From Paulownia fortunei (lineage: Eukaryota; Streptophyta; Magnoliopsida; Lamiales; Paulowniaceae): DNA of 64,000 bases. Shown here piece by piece: positions 46,334 to 57,556 of the stretch (its first letter is position 1; every line of letters begins with the position of its first letter). The translations under genes and the position numbers were made by a program. Below the pieces are notes generated by a model. The model was not told the origin of the DNA, did no database searches, and saw nothing but the letters and a program-made list of their open reading frames with translations. The stretch is from assembly GCA_019321725.1 (NCBI GenBank), contig CM033108.1:11612060-11676059 (forward strand). The letters are read 5' to 3'.

Positions 46334-46756
46334 GTTATGAGATTTGGAAAGAAAGAAAAACTCAACCCAAGGTATGTTGCCCCATTTGAGATTCTCGAAA
46401 GAGTTGGTGATAAAGCTTATAGAGTGGCCTTACCTCCATCATTATCTACTGTTCACAATGTTTTCCATGTGTCTATGTTGAGAAAGTACATTTTAAACCC
46501 TTCTCATGTGTTGAGTTATGAATCGTTGGAATTGACTCCTGATTTAGCTTATGAAGAGAAACCAATGCAAATTTTGGATCAGAAGGAAAAAGAGTTGAGA
46601 ATGAAAAAGATTCAACTTGTTAAAGTATTGTGGAGGAATCATTCTATAGAAGAGGCCACGTGGGAAAGAGAAGAAGAAATGCAGAGCAAGTATCCAGAAT
46701 TATTTTGTACGTCAAATTTTGAGGATGAAATTTTTATAGGGAAGGAAGGATTGTAA
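46334..46756 (+). pseudogene. C-terminal integrase and chromodomain, element C
   Basis: After a TGA at 46331-46333 the frame stays open for 140 codons: MRFGKKEKLNPRYVAPFEIL, VFHVSMLRKYI, then the chromodomain YEEKPMQIL ... IQLVKVLWRNHSIEEATWER, YPELFC. The reading carries on past the usual end and terminates at 46754-46756, five bases into the 3' LTR. This is the only chromodomain in the window without an internal stop. Confidence 0.87.
46738..46751 (+). other. polypurine tract, element C
   Basis: AGGGAAGGAAGGAT ends one base before the 3' LTR start TGTAATGCCC at 46752. It overlaps the end of the pol reading frame. Confidence 0.8.
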
Positions 46757-46984
46757 TGCCCAATTCTCTCCTACATAGCCAATGTGTATTATTGAATTAT
46801 GCATCTAATCAATGTGTATTATTGAGGATGAATATGCATCTAATCAATGTGTATTATTGAATTATGGCATAAAAATAGTATGATTGCAGTATTATTGAAT
46901 TATGGCATAAAAATAGTATGATTGCAGTATTATTGAATTATGGCATAAAAATAGTATGATTGCACGAACTTGAATAATTGTTAA
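46752..46984 (+). repeat. 3' LTR of element C, first piece
   Basis: TGTAATGCCCAATTCTC matches the start of the 5' LTR. Local duplications follow, and the match ends at GAATAATTGTTA near 46984, where foreign copia text begins. Confidence 0.88.
46851..46964 (+). repeat. three perfect 38-bp tandem repeats
   Basis: A 38-base unit starting GTATTATTGAATTATGGC and ending TATGATTGCA occurs three times without a mismatch at 46851-46888, 46889-46926 and 46927-46964. The 5' LTR has only one related copy near 40219-40256. Just upstream, ATGCATCTAATCAATGTG plus TATTATTGA is also duplicated (about 46799-46826 and 46834-46860). Confidence 0.9.
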
Positions 46985-47462
46985 TCTATACATGCCTAAT
47001 TCCATCATCACATGATATAAATTTAAAGCATGTAAATTTACCAATCATTTAAAATTGATGTTTTTTTTAGTTTGGGAATTAATTCACAATTTTTCATGAA
47101 AAACTATTTTTTAGAATTTAATAATTAATAATTAATTTAAAAAACTCAAAAATTACATTTTTTGCATATGACACAAAACAGGTTGCAGACAAGCTGCTTC
47201 CTAGCAAACTGCCTCGATTAGCGCCACCAGGCGTCGTGCAGTTTACCCAGCTTGGTGCCGAGGCACCCCACTATACCGTCGACACCGTGAGCTCCAACGT
47301 GAGTTTTCCAAAAATAATTTTGGTGTCATACAATTTAAAATAATTTAAAGTCATGCAGAAAATTTCCAGAATTACATTTCCATATAAAATGCAATTAAAC
47401 ATAATTTATATCACATGAAAAATCATGCATGTTTCATGGACACAATCAAAGCGCAATAACCT

Positions 47463-47476
47463 GGGCTCTAATACCA
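47463..47476 (-). other. primer-binding site of the copia fragment
   Basis: The reverse strand reads TGGTATTAGAGCCC, one base off the usual TGGTATCAGAGCCC. Confidence 0.75.
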
Positions 47477-48035
47477 GTTTTAAGTTCTTAAATTTTGGGA
47501 TAACATACGCAGTGAAAATTTAAAAGTTTTAAACTATTGAAATAAAAACATTTATATCACATGTACAAAAACTAATCTCGAATTTGATGTAATTTTTTAT
47601 TTGCATTTTAGATTGTTTGCTTAAATAAATTAGACAACTAAGTTTCGCAAGATATACCTTTCAAGCAATCTGATTATTGTAGGGCGTGAAGGAATTCAAA
47701 TTCCTTAAGCTCCTCATGACCACCTTCATTGGATCTCCCAAAAAGACTCACCAAAGAGCTCCAAGCGTAGCCTCTCTAAAGATATCCACACTTCGAGCAA
47801 ATCCACAAGTAAGCCCTTGCTAGTGAAAGCATACTCTTTGTTTCTAATCTAATTTGGGAGTGATGTATAATTAAATCAACAAGTAATTAGAAAAACTAAA
47901 ATTTAATCAAAAAAGACGGAACCTTTTGATAAAAGACTTTTCTTGTAGAAGAAAATAAAAGAAATCACAAGAGAAGGAGAGGGAGAGGGTGGCAGAAAAT
48001 TTAAGTAACTTTTCTGGAGCTTTTAGCCCTCTTGT

Positions 48036-48045
48036 GTATTTATAT
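48036..48045 (-). promoter_or_regulatory. candidate TATA box of the copia fragment LTR
   Basis: TATATAAATA on the reverse strand, within GTATATAAATAC, lies about 560 bases before the LTR end. It is a good match to a plant TATA box. Confidence 0.45.
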
Positions 48046-48361
48046 ACACATGATGGTTTTATCCTAATCCCATTAGGTCTCCAACTCTTTCCTTCCTTAT
48101 CTTCATCCCTTTTCTAAACCAATTAGGAAATCTTTTCCTTCCCTATCTCTTACTTCTTTCTTCTTCTCCAAGATAAAGACTTTTTGATTTTTTATGAGGA
48201 ATGTTCAATTATTATAATTAAAAATCCTAATAGGCCTCTAACCCCATGGGCTTGGACTCTAATTAATTATTAAAGATCAATTAATAGATCTTATCAACTA
48301 ATAAAGCCCAATTTAATTAATTGATCAAATCAATTAGCTAACTCATTCCCTAAAAGGCCAC

Positions 48362-49371
48362 CTATACATGTTATATAAGTGTGGTAAAAATTTGGGAGTG
48401 ATTGGATATGCTTAGGGATGTTAAAATTATCATGCAACTAAACTTGACAGCAAGAAAATATGAAAATGTGAATCTGCCACATTTGATCACTTAGCATGTT
48501 TCAACCTTGATATGTTGCTATTGAGTGTTAACAATTAGGTACATGCTATTAGAGTTATAATACTTCAATTACATGATGTTTTCATGCATTTAAGATGAGA
48601 AATTGAGGTATTTGAGGGCTATATTGGGTTCTAGTTTGTGAAAGCTTGATTGTTAGCTTATAGCTTGGTGTTTAAGGTCTAGTATGAGATTTTGTGCTTT
48701 CAACTTGCCAAATTGGGAATGGTGCTTGATGTTGGGTAATATTACAGGCTATTTTACATCTAAGGTTGGAGAGGAATACTAAACAAATTTAGACTAAGCC
48801 ACCAACCAAGTGAAAGGTAAGTAAAGATTCATTTGCAACTACAATGCATAGACATAGTAGATGTGTGAATTATAAGTAATATCATAAATCATATGTGCAT
48901 AGTAGAGGGCTCTCCATTGAGCATACATACATGGGCATTATCATTAGCACGTGCATGCATCATATACTAGCATTGTGATAAATCTTGCATTGCACGGCAT
49001 GATTCAGAGAAAGAAAAATATTTTGTTGACCACTACTAGTGTACCGAAGCATGCATGGATTTGCATGGTGTTATGCATGGATTTGCAGGTTCGCGTGCAT
49101 GGATTTGCATGCGTATGAGTATGCATGGATTTGCATGCTTATATGATTATTGGCCATTGGATTATGGCGGTATACAAAGTTCTTTTCCGGTGCATGAGAT
49201 AGTAGCGTTGGTCAGGGGCCCAAGAAAGAAATGATTTTGAGAGAAATATTTTGATGCATAAAATTGCATTGTGAGCATAGCATTTTGAGTTGCATGACTT
49301 GATATTGTGGATTATTCTTTGACATGCATAATCTTTACTTGCTGAGCGTTAGCTCATATAGTTTATGCATT
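48362..49371 (+). mobile_element. internal fragment of a gypsy LTR (TGTGATACC family)
   Basis: It matches 19915-20925 of the solo LTR closely but lacks the first 1.4 kb and the last 450 bases. It contains the RY repeat (49049-49140) and hairpin (49343-49356). It starts abruptly in the copia LTR and ends abruptly at TTTATGCATTG, where the 3' LTR of element C resumes. Confidence 0.8.
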
Positions 49372-51326
49372 GTTACATTCTAAAGTGATTAATTGCCTAA
49401 ATATTTACTTGAAATATGTTACATTTAGCTAAGAACTAAAAGTATGCAAAATGGTGCAATTTGATTGGTTGGTTGACTAGGTTGCATGGAATCATTCTAA
49501 ATCGCCTTGCACTTGATTATAACACCAAAGCATCAATTTTTTTCATCTCCCTTACCCATAAACATGGCTTTTGGCATGAGAAAACACCAAACATGATGCA
49601 ACCAATCATAGACCTCCACTTACCTCTCTTTGAAAGGTCAAAGAATTCATTTTCATCCATATTTCTTGTGGAAGCACCTCAAAAATGACCAGCCCTTATT
49701 CTCCTAAGTTCCTCCAAAATTTCTACACTCTCATACTCATAAAAATTGAATTCAATCCATAGGAATTCATAGAACGCAAACTAGAACAAGTTCTACCCTT
49801 TGTAAGCTTGAAAATCATTGATTTTGAAGCTTAATTCCAACTTAATCAAGGTATATTCTTTTTCAATATTTCTTATGATGAATTTGTAGTATCTTGGATG
49901 GTTACATGTTTTAGTATATTTTTGTATGATTGAAAACTTAAGTAAGTTACACTTGAAGCTAAAACCAAGCTAGTTAAGCTAGTTTTTAGCAAAATTGATA
50001 GTCTTGTGAAATTATTTAATTTACTTGTTTCTATTGATTTTGTAATACTTGTATTGTGTTTGAAGGTACCTAAAAATGATTGTGAACAATAGCAATTAGT
50101 TTGCTTAATTGAAGGTTAGAATCAATTTAAGTTAGAATCAAGGTTACATTATTTTAATTCGGATTGTGTTCATGTTTTGTGGGTTGCCCTAATTATGTTT
50201 GAATTATTAGTTATTTAATGGTTGTCCTAATGTTTAATGTCTTGAATTAGTAGTAAAATATGGAGTATGCATTGTTTTTAAGGTTATGTAATTGATATGG
50301 AATTGTTTACAAAAGATTGAAAAGTGTATATGATTTTAACTAGAATAGACTACATGATTTATAAAAAAGATATTAAAAGGTACATGAATTGATTATGTTA
50401 GGCCTTTAACACATCCTATCTTTCAAAGAGATTGGCCTTTTCACTTAGCACAAAGTGGACTTGAGGTAAGTTGAAGCTTTCATTTGTTGTATCACAAGAA
50501 TCATATAATGTTGTTCATGTTTTAATGTGATTGTTATTATTTGTGAAATGATGTAATGTTTAATGCATTTATGGTTTATGAAGCATGATACTATTAAGGA
50601 TATAATGAGGTTTTTTGAAAAGGAAGTATGATACTTGATTGATGGTCGGGTAGACAAGGGGCGTGGGAGGGACCGGCAGACCCAACAAATGGTGGCAAAA
50701 CTTGAGGTTGAAAAACTAGTATAGGAAAGCCACAATGAATGAGATAGAATACGGCTAATACCTGAGGTTGAAAGACCAAGTATGGAAACCCCGTATTAGT
50801 TCTCTTATTGGCTAATCATTATGAACAGGTTTCGAAAACCACGGACTATCGCTATTAGTTAGGTATCACACTTCAAGGGTTCTAAAGAATAATTTATGAA
50901 TGAAAGTTATTAAATAAAATATTGCATTTAATGATTTATGAGATGTGAATATATGTTATTTGTTATTACATCAATTTTATTTTACTGAGCCTTTAGCTCA
51001 TTAGATTCATGTGATGCAGGTGGAAATGTACAGGTTTAGAAGTTGATTGAGTCTCTAGAGCGGCCGGATAGAGATTTGTTCATATGCCATGCTTTGACCT
51101 ATTTTATAGTTTATTTTGAAAACTCTATTTTCTTTTTAAATAAGCCGCTCTGTTATGGTTGATATATGTATATGGTATGTTTAAAATGATTCAAGTTCTT
51201 TCTCTTATAGCTAAAAATGAGAACTTTTATTAAAATCATAAGTCTAATATTGATGAAAAATTTATATTTCTTGACTTAACTGTATCAGCTTGTTTAGGCT
51301 CTACAGTTAGGTTAAGGGGTGTTACA
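49372..51326 (+). repeat. 3' LTR of element C, second piece
   Basis: It resumes with TTACATTCTAAAGTGATT, matching 40456 onward of the 5' LTR, and ends GGGGTGTTACA at 51326. A segment equivalent to about 184 bases of the 5' LTR (40272-40455) is absent at the insert. The hairpin TGAGC-CTTTA-GCTCA at 50986-51000 is perfect. Confidence 0.88.
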
Positions 51327-51980
51327 TAATGGCCCATATACATCTGTATGGATCCAATCTATTTGATGTTTGGCTCACTCCACTTATCCAACAAATAGAG
51401 ATTTGGTCTTCTTTCTTTTGAGGCAGGATTCACATGTTAGCGGTTATTGCTCATTCTTTAGATCAAGCAATTATGCTAACTTGTTAATCTTTTCTCAGAA
51501 ATATGCCCTAATCTTGTGTGACATTGGCTCATGAAATTATGATTATCTAATTTTCTTTTATTTTGTTGAATTGTGAAAATGGGGTTATGGAAGTAATAAT
51601 ATATAAATAATTAATCAAAGAACTCAAATAGATAAAATCAGAACGTTTGAAAATGGAACAATTTCCATTCTTAATGATAAATCTAAAACATTATCTATAT
51701 GAAACTGGAATAGAGACAATATTCTTAGTGACTTCTGTAATGAAAAGATAATTGTTTAAAACTATTACAAAACTATTCTCAAAAACTAGATTAACAGTGT
51801 CTGTAGCTAATGCAGCAACTCTTGCTCCATTCCCCATCCTGAGGACTATCTCTCCTCCATCCAGCTTTCTACTTCTTGTCTTCATCTATAAATTATTGCA
51901 GATATATGAGCCACAACTGGTATCTAATACCCAAGAAGTATTGTTAATAGGCAAGTTAACTTCAACAAAATATATACTTG
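51327..51980 (-). pseudogene. protease and pre-integrase of copia element F
   Basis: Reverse strand: a protease segment with WVLDTSCGSYICNNL (51895-51940; the usual Asp-Thr/Ser-Gly appears as Asp-Thr-Ser), a stop, then an open stretch 51885-51691 (LDGGEIVLRMGNGARVAALA, NNYLFITEVTKNIVSI). A degenerate GAG-pre-integrase region leads to TCESCLKRKKTKSLFVG and WIHTDVYGPL, whose Asp is the first catalytic acid of integrase. The text is cut at 51327 by element C. The continuation, starting a few residues later with GYVY, is at 38126. Confidence 0.82.
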
Positions 51981-52796
51981 ACTCCTCAGGCTTGCAAGAT
52001 ACTCCTTGCAATTCTTCTTTCAATGCCCTGGTTTGCCGTAGTAATGACACTTGTCATTGGCTTGAGAATAAATCTTCCTAACACCACCCTTTGCCTTCAA
52101 CTTGTTGGGCTTAGAGGAACCCTTTCCTTTCTTCTTTCCTTTCTTGGGCTTTTTAGCCTTTGATCCGGAAGAAGATCCAACAAGCAGAACCGGCTTATCC
52201 TTTTTCATTGTGGACTCAGCCAGCTTTAACATGTTCACAAGCTCAGCGAGACTAGTCTCCATATTGTGCATGTTAAAGTTGACAACAAAGGTGTCAAATG
52301 ATGGAATTAGAGACTGTAGCAGAAGGTCCGTATAGAATTCATTCTCCATAATGGCTCCAAAGGATGCCAGCCTTTTAATAAGGCCTATCATCTTCAATCT
52401 ATGATCATGGACTGAAGAGCCCTCAATCATACAACATCTAAAAAGCTCTTTTGAGATCTGATATCTCATTTGTTGAGTTCGTTCACCATACAACTCTTGT
52501 AGGTGAAGGAGAAACCTATAAGCAGTATCTTAATCCTCATTCTGCCTCTACAGTTCATTTGACATCGATGTCAACATGTAGCATTGAGCCCCCAGATTGT
52601 CATCGATATAACATAGGTAATCTACATAAGCCTCTGAAGCAATATCATCCGATGGAATCGAAGGAGGCACGGCATCAAGGACATATGCCCTTTTCTAAAA
52701 TTGAAGAACTATCTTAAGTTTTCTTAGCCAATCGATAAAGTTAAGTCTATTTAGTTTGTTTTGTTCAAGGATTGTTGCAAGTGGATTCTTTGCCAT
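51981..52796 (-). pseudogene. gag of copia element F
   Basis: The start ATG is at 52796 on the reverse strand (MAKNPLATILEQNKL). Three or four in-frame stops occur in the first 100 codons. An open stretch from 52493 to 52020 then covers the copia Gag domain (LYGERTQQMRYQISKELF, HDHRLKMIGLIKRLASFGA, FYTDLLLQSLIPSFDTFVV). A Lys-rich tail (KAKKPKKGKKKGKGSSKP) and a zinc knuckle CHYYGKPGH follow, with a stop where the last Cys region begins and the second Cys changed to Tyr. The domain sits between the leader and protease, as expected for copia. Confidence 0.85.
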
Positions 52797-54270
52797 TTTA
52801 GTAGAAAAATTTACAAAATATACACGAAATAGAAAATGAATAAACTATGGGAAAAACATATTCATTTAATATAAGGACTTTAATACTAAATGCCTCCAAC
52901 TATTTTTTTTTAATTCCATCACCCCTAGTGGAATTTTGGGAAATCGAATTTTCTAGTAGGCTTGAGGTTCAATGAAAATATTTCACATCCTAATTTTATA
53001 AGCCTAAGAAATACTTATATCGATAGTCAACTCTTTAATGAAGTATCGCTATACAACCCTCAAGTTTGTTTTACCCCACCTCTTCTCATATATCCCAATT
53101 TTATGAGCCCATAAGGTACTAATACATATCAAATATTCGTGTAGATAGAGCATAAAGATGTCCCATGACTCATAGCTAACATAATGACGATTCCATCCCA
53201 CCAGCGTCTTATTGCTTGGTAGAGATCACAGTTTCCAACACAAGACCACCCCACGACTCATGGCTAGTGATTAAGTACGGTAGCGATCGTCATGTATCTA
53301 CCTTTGATGGTAGGCATGAAACGATAGGTCCTACCTAACTTATCTATTTTTGTTTAAAATCAAATTTTCTAAAAAAAATTCTTTTACTTAATTTTTATAA
53401 ATTAAGTGGGATTTATCCAAGACCTCATCATAATTTAAATTAGGTTGGTTATTTAATGCATGATATCATAATTTAATTGTGAAAGCATAGAAGCATTAAA
53501 TAAAATCCTAAGCATGCATCTAATACATACTTAAATAAATGGATGATCATAAACCAATCCTATGTGGTCTATTTGAGCCAAAAATGGACCTAAGATTACT
53601 TTAAGGGTAATAAAATGGAATAGAACCTATTCTATTACATAATTGTGTCTCATACAAATTTGGGCCTTCATTGGAACCTCATTCTAGATTCTTCTACGTC
53701 TTCCAAAGAAAAAGAAAAACCTCGCCACCTATTCTATTCTCTTTACAGAAAAATAAATAACTTACATAGATGGAATAAGAGGCTCACAGACCCTATTTTA
53801 AAACCCAAAAACATTATATAAAATCAATCACATTAGTCCAATGGTTCATGATCATCCCATACGTGCTTATAATTTACATCACATGCAATTATCAAAACAT
53901 GTAAATTTATCAAGTTGTTTAATGCAATTTTTTACTTGGGACAATTTTTAATTACTTGAAAAATATTTTTTCTTTGAAAAATAATTTTTCAGAAATTATT
54001 AAAATTAACATTTAATTTTAAAATTCCAAAAAATCAAAATAAAACGGACTTAAAAAAACAGCGCAACAAGCAGCACGAAGGCGGGCTCACATGTGTTATG
54101 CCCTTTTCTAATTTAAATATTTAAACAATTTAAATAAGCAATTAAAACAATTCCCTATCATGAATTGCTTAAAGCATGCAAAATCAAATTTTACATACTA
54201 AACATTAATTTAAATAATTTAAAAAATATGCATCCATAAATCCAAAATTCACTGAATAAGAAAAACCGTA
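52797..54270 (-). other. 5' leader of copia element F
   Basis: 1.47 kb of non-coding sequence lies between the primer site and gag. It includes poly-A/T tracts and a GGTAGACTAGTG-free, low-complexity stretch. The part at 53840-53960 resembles 46995-47110 in the other copia fragment. A long leader is not unusual for copia elements of this type. No open frame was recognised. Confidence 0.5.
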
Positions 54271-54282
54271 GCTTTGATACCA
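54271..54282 (-). other. primer-binding site, copia element F
   Basis: The reverse strand reads TGGTATCAAAGC, one base from TGGTATCAGAGC, one base after the LTR end. Confidence 0.75.
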
Positions 54283-54283
54283 C

Positions 54284-55967
54284 TATTGGGTTTGCTATAA
54301 TCGCAGGGGCATGCGCAACGGAAGCAATTCTAATTAAATAAATTTATCAAATAATTTTATTTTCTTTTCTTTTCTTAGAGAGAAAAATAAAAGACTTAAC
54401 AAAATAATTTTTGCTAAATAATTCATGTAATTTCCATCCATCCCTATATAGGGGCTGAAAATTTGCTCTTACTCCAACTCTTGGAGAGTTTGTCAATTTT
54501 GAACCACTTCAAAGTTTGATCTTAGAAGGATTCTAAATCTTCCAACAACTCTTCTATTTTTCTCTCTCCAATGCATATGGACTTGTTTGAGACTACATTA
54601 GTCATCAAAATTGTCTACATACATTCTTGATATTAATTTAAACTCTTCAAATAATATTAAGATAGATATATATCAAATATATACCAAAAATATATTTATA
54701 TATAAAATAAATCCTAATGGCTGATTTTTATCCTATAAAAATCGGTTACTTAATTTACTAATTTTTAAATATGTTAATTAAATCAATCATATTTATTTAA
54801 TTTATTCTCTTCATATTCGAGTGGACTTCTTAAATTATCCACATTAACTTTTGGGCTTGGACTTAAAAATCCACAAATTAATCTAATTGATTTAATTTCA
54901 AATTAATTAATCCAGTTAATTATTTATAATTACTCCAATTACGCTTTCTAATCAAATTAAGTCCAACTAAATAATCTAGTTACTTAATTGAATAATTTAA
55001 TTTAACCATTAAATTAAATAAAACTCTTAATTAATTAATTAATTTTCAACTATTGTATAAATCCCAAAATTAGAAATATTACCTTTCATAAGGATGTGTG
55101 ACCCTCTTAGGTTCACTACTAAGCTAGTAGTAGGCTTGCAACATTTGCAACTTAGGAATAGCAATTATTTCAATTAATTAATCCACTTGGAACTAACTCC
55201 TTAATTTCAAGAACCTCACTATCCATGAAACCACCTAGCAAATAATCATGGCAAACTAGTCTTAAGTAAAATAGCAAGTAAACTTATTTCAGTTGCAAGT
55301 ACCATACACGTATAGTCCTTTCAATAACTAATATCCTGATTGAATCTACGACATAGATTATAAGTCAAAACCCTAAATGATTCAATAATTATAATCCCAT
55401 TTCAAGTTCCAATAATTCCCGATTAATCGTAATTCATCTTGCCTTGGCCAAGGTCTTTGAATCACAAACTATAAAAACATAGGAGATTCTCTTATTTAAA
55501 AAGACAAGTGTCGAATTCTATGTTGGCCACTGATAAACCTCCATGCACATTAGTGCAACACCCAACATATCCCCTTTGTGATTGTCAAGCAATCAAAAGA
55601 TATGTCAAAGTGTTGCAGGATACACACATTGCTACCATCATACCTCAAGTCCGAGGACTATTCGTGTACTATCGCAACATAAAAATTCTTATTTTGACAA
55701 GCAAAGCCTCTAGCTAAGAATTTTTTGCGGGCTATGTTCGGTGTACTTGTTCCCTAACAAGCACCTACATGCATGTATTTGTGCCTCTACGCTAATGTTA
55801 ATAGAATGCTAATGTACATACTGAGCTATTTGATGTCCCATCTCAAAAAAGCTCTCGACTCGAAACTTATTTAAGACCAAAGTCTTAGGGGCATGTTCCA
55901 TGATCGCCATCATATGTGCGACCATGTCCCGTTTGTAAATTTGGTCTAAGGACTTTATCTAATGTGC
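54284..55967 (-). mobile_element. 5' LTR of copia element F (5' end missing)
   Basis: The reverse strand ends at 54284 before the primer site. A TATATAGG promoter-like word lies at about 54442-54452. The segment at 55436-55967 matches copia D LTR text (GCCTTGGCCAAGGTCTTTGA, GACTTTATCTAATGT). The first ~100 bases of the LTR (from TGTTAAAG) are absent: at 55967 the sequence becomes a LINE fragment. Confidence 0.7.
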
Positions 55968-56267
55968 AAGACATCAATGATCCTACTCTACCAGATATAT
56001 CTTTTTGGCATGACCATTGGACCGATTGTGGGCCGTTGATCAACATGGTTGCACCTAAATTAATTGAAAATCGATTGGGTATTGTCAAATATTTTTGGCA
56101 AGAGAAAAATTGGAGTTTCAATACACTGGAGCTTATTTTACCAAATGTAGTAGTGCTAAAATTTTTGAAAATTCCAATTCAAACTGAACTGGAAGTTGTA
56201 GCAATATGGAAACTCTCATCCCATGGTAATTTCTCCATGAAAATAGCGTGGGAAAGTTGTACACAAA
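55968..56267 (+). pseudogene. LINE ORF2 tail, first part
   Basis: The open translation DINDPTLPDISFWHDHWTDC, then NWSFNTLEL, IPIQTELEVVAIWKLSSHGN and FSMKIAWESCTQM matches the region between reverse transcriptase and the zf-RVT domain of plant non-LTR retroelements. It is in frame for 100 codons, and the apparent ATG at 55916 lies in the neighbouring copia LTR. The frame is cut by copia element E at 56267 and resumes at 62399. Endonuclease and RT are absent, as expected for a 5'-truncated LINE or a remnant cut by rearrangement. Confidence 0.75.
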
Positions 56268-56732
56268 TGTTAGATATTTTATGTGCCACGTATAAGGTAA
56301 TTATCTTTCAACTTAGTTAAGAGATCATTATGGTATGATAATTGTCTGTTAATTTAGTTAAAAGATAATTATGGTTTGATAATTATCATGTGTCAAATCC
56401 TATTGATCAATATAGAGATATTCTCTAATTATTGCACACATTGATGGACCGTGTGATTAGAAATAAAGCCTATTAGAAGCTAGTCCTCTCTCAACCCACT
56501 AGTCGATAATTTTTTCTCCATCATAAAAGTATACGTAAGAACTAAAGGGTCAAGAGAGAGAAACACGATTTTCTCCACAATCCTTTTCTGGTTGAATTCA
56601 ACACTAACATTGAGAAAGGTATGTTTTCTCTTTACTATAATACTGTGAAAATCATGATGTTTTAAAATTTTAGGCATTAATGTTTATGCAAAATTATATT
56701 TTTTATTTGAATAACTAAAGAATTTCCTAACA
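56268..56732 (+). repeat. 5' LTR of copia E (465 bp), TATA box mutated
   Basis: TGTTAGATATTTTATGTGCC to TTTCCTAACA. The position of the TATA box of the 3' LTR (TATAAATA, 62123-62130) here reads TAGAAATA (56458-56465). One arm of the hairpin seen in the 3' LTR is also degraded here. Confidence 0.9.
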
Positions 56733-56734
56733 TG

Positions 56735-56746
56735 TGGTATCAGAAC
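56735..56746 (+). other. primer-binding site, copia E
   Basis: TGGTATCAGAAC begins two bases after the LTR end. It differs from TGGTATCAGAGC at one base. Confidence 0.85.
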
Positions 56747-57556
56747 TTTTAGTTTAAGAACTCATGATTTTCCAATTAAGATAATTAATCTTTTGTAATT
56801 ATGAATTGCTATGAATTATGTTTTTCACTGCAATTTACATTAATTTATGAATGTTGATGTTAATTGAATTTTAATTAATTCTCCACATGAAAGATTTATA
56901 TATGTATGTGTATAATTTTATACATGTCGGAATAACTTAAAGTTGTAGGCCTTTTTAATATTATGTTAGTCATCAAAGGGGACAAATCGTGAAGTTAATA
57001 TCTATCGAATTATATAATATCTATTATTTAATTTGACATCTGTATCATGAATAATTTATTAGTCGCCACAATGGCTAAACTAAAAGTTTTTCATAGAAGT
57101 CAAACACCATTAAATTCAATTACCCCTGGTTACATAATGCTATTATGAGATAACATGATGATATATAATTTTATGGGTATATTGAAGTTCATTGATTATA
57201 GAATATTTAAGGATCACCTAAAGGTTGATCAGTTATAATCATAAGCATGATCATGGTTAATTGATGTACTTGATTTGGTATGTTTAGTATATTCAAAGAT
57301 AGAAAGCTTGTCTAATTGGAGTAGATTTAATTACCAATTATGTGAAATTAAATTCTGGCATCAATTGTGTTTATTGTGGTACATTGTTGGATCACCCAAA
57401 GGAGAACTTCATTGTATATTTATTATCTTCATGAATGTTCATGTTTAAATTTGTATTATATGTTTAAGTTTAAAACTTAAAGCAATAATGAATGAGCATT
57501 TTATATACTTTGCAACATATATTTCTGCCTCTCATCATTAGCAAGCTTAGTCTATT
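56747..57556 (+). other. 5' leader of copia E
   Basis: About 810 bases without a long open frame. Two similar phrases, GGATCACCTAAAGG near 57211 and GGATCACCCAAAGGAG near 57390, suggest a small duplication. Confidence 0.55.

Larger units (their letters stand above)
46985..48361 (-). mobile_element. copia fragment: leader, primer site and LTR, reverse
   Basis: On the reverse strand this runs: LTR (48361 down to 47477), primer site (47476-47463), then untranslated leader to 46985. The leader resembles the leader of copia F near 53840-53960. A short GC-rich segment lies at about 47180-47300 (GGCGTCGTGCAGTTTACCC). The LTR 3' portion matches 36037-36480. No gag remains. The LTR is cut at 48361 by a gypsy LTR fragment, and the leader is cut at 46985 by element C. 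Confidence 0.75.
40149..51326 (+). mobile_element. gypsy chromovirus element C with composite insert in its 3' LTR
   Basis: 5' LTR 40149-42371, primer site 42377-42390, gag-pol 42575-46756, polypurine tract 46738-46751, and 3' LTR in two pieces (46752-46984, 49372-51326). LTRs begin TGTAATGCCC and end GGGTGTTACA. This is a third LTR family, distinct from elements A/B/G and H, although the coding domains are clearly related to those of A and B. It retains the longest open pol stretches of the window but has deletions in gag and protease. The flanks CAAGA and TAATG are not a target duplication, so at least one border is rearranged. Confidence 0.9.

Noticed and set aside
46851..46964. CRISPR-like array
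   Set aside because: The repeats are head-to-tail without spacers, within an LTR of a plant retrotransposon.
40144..51331. Target duplication for element C
   Set aside because: CAAGA on the left and TAATG on the right do not match, and the two flanks belong to different elements.
51752..52335. Forward-strand open frames in the copia F gag and protease region
   Set aside because: They are antisense to well-recognised reverse-strand copia gag and protease domains.
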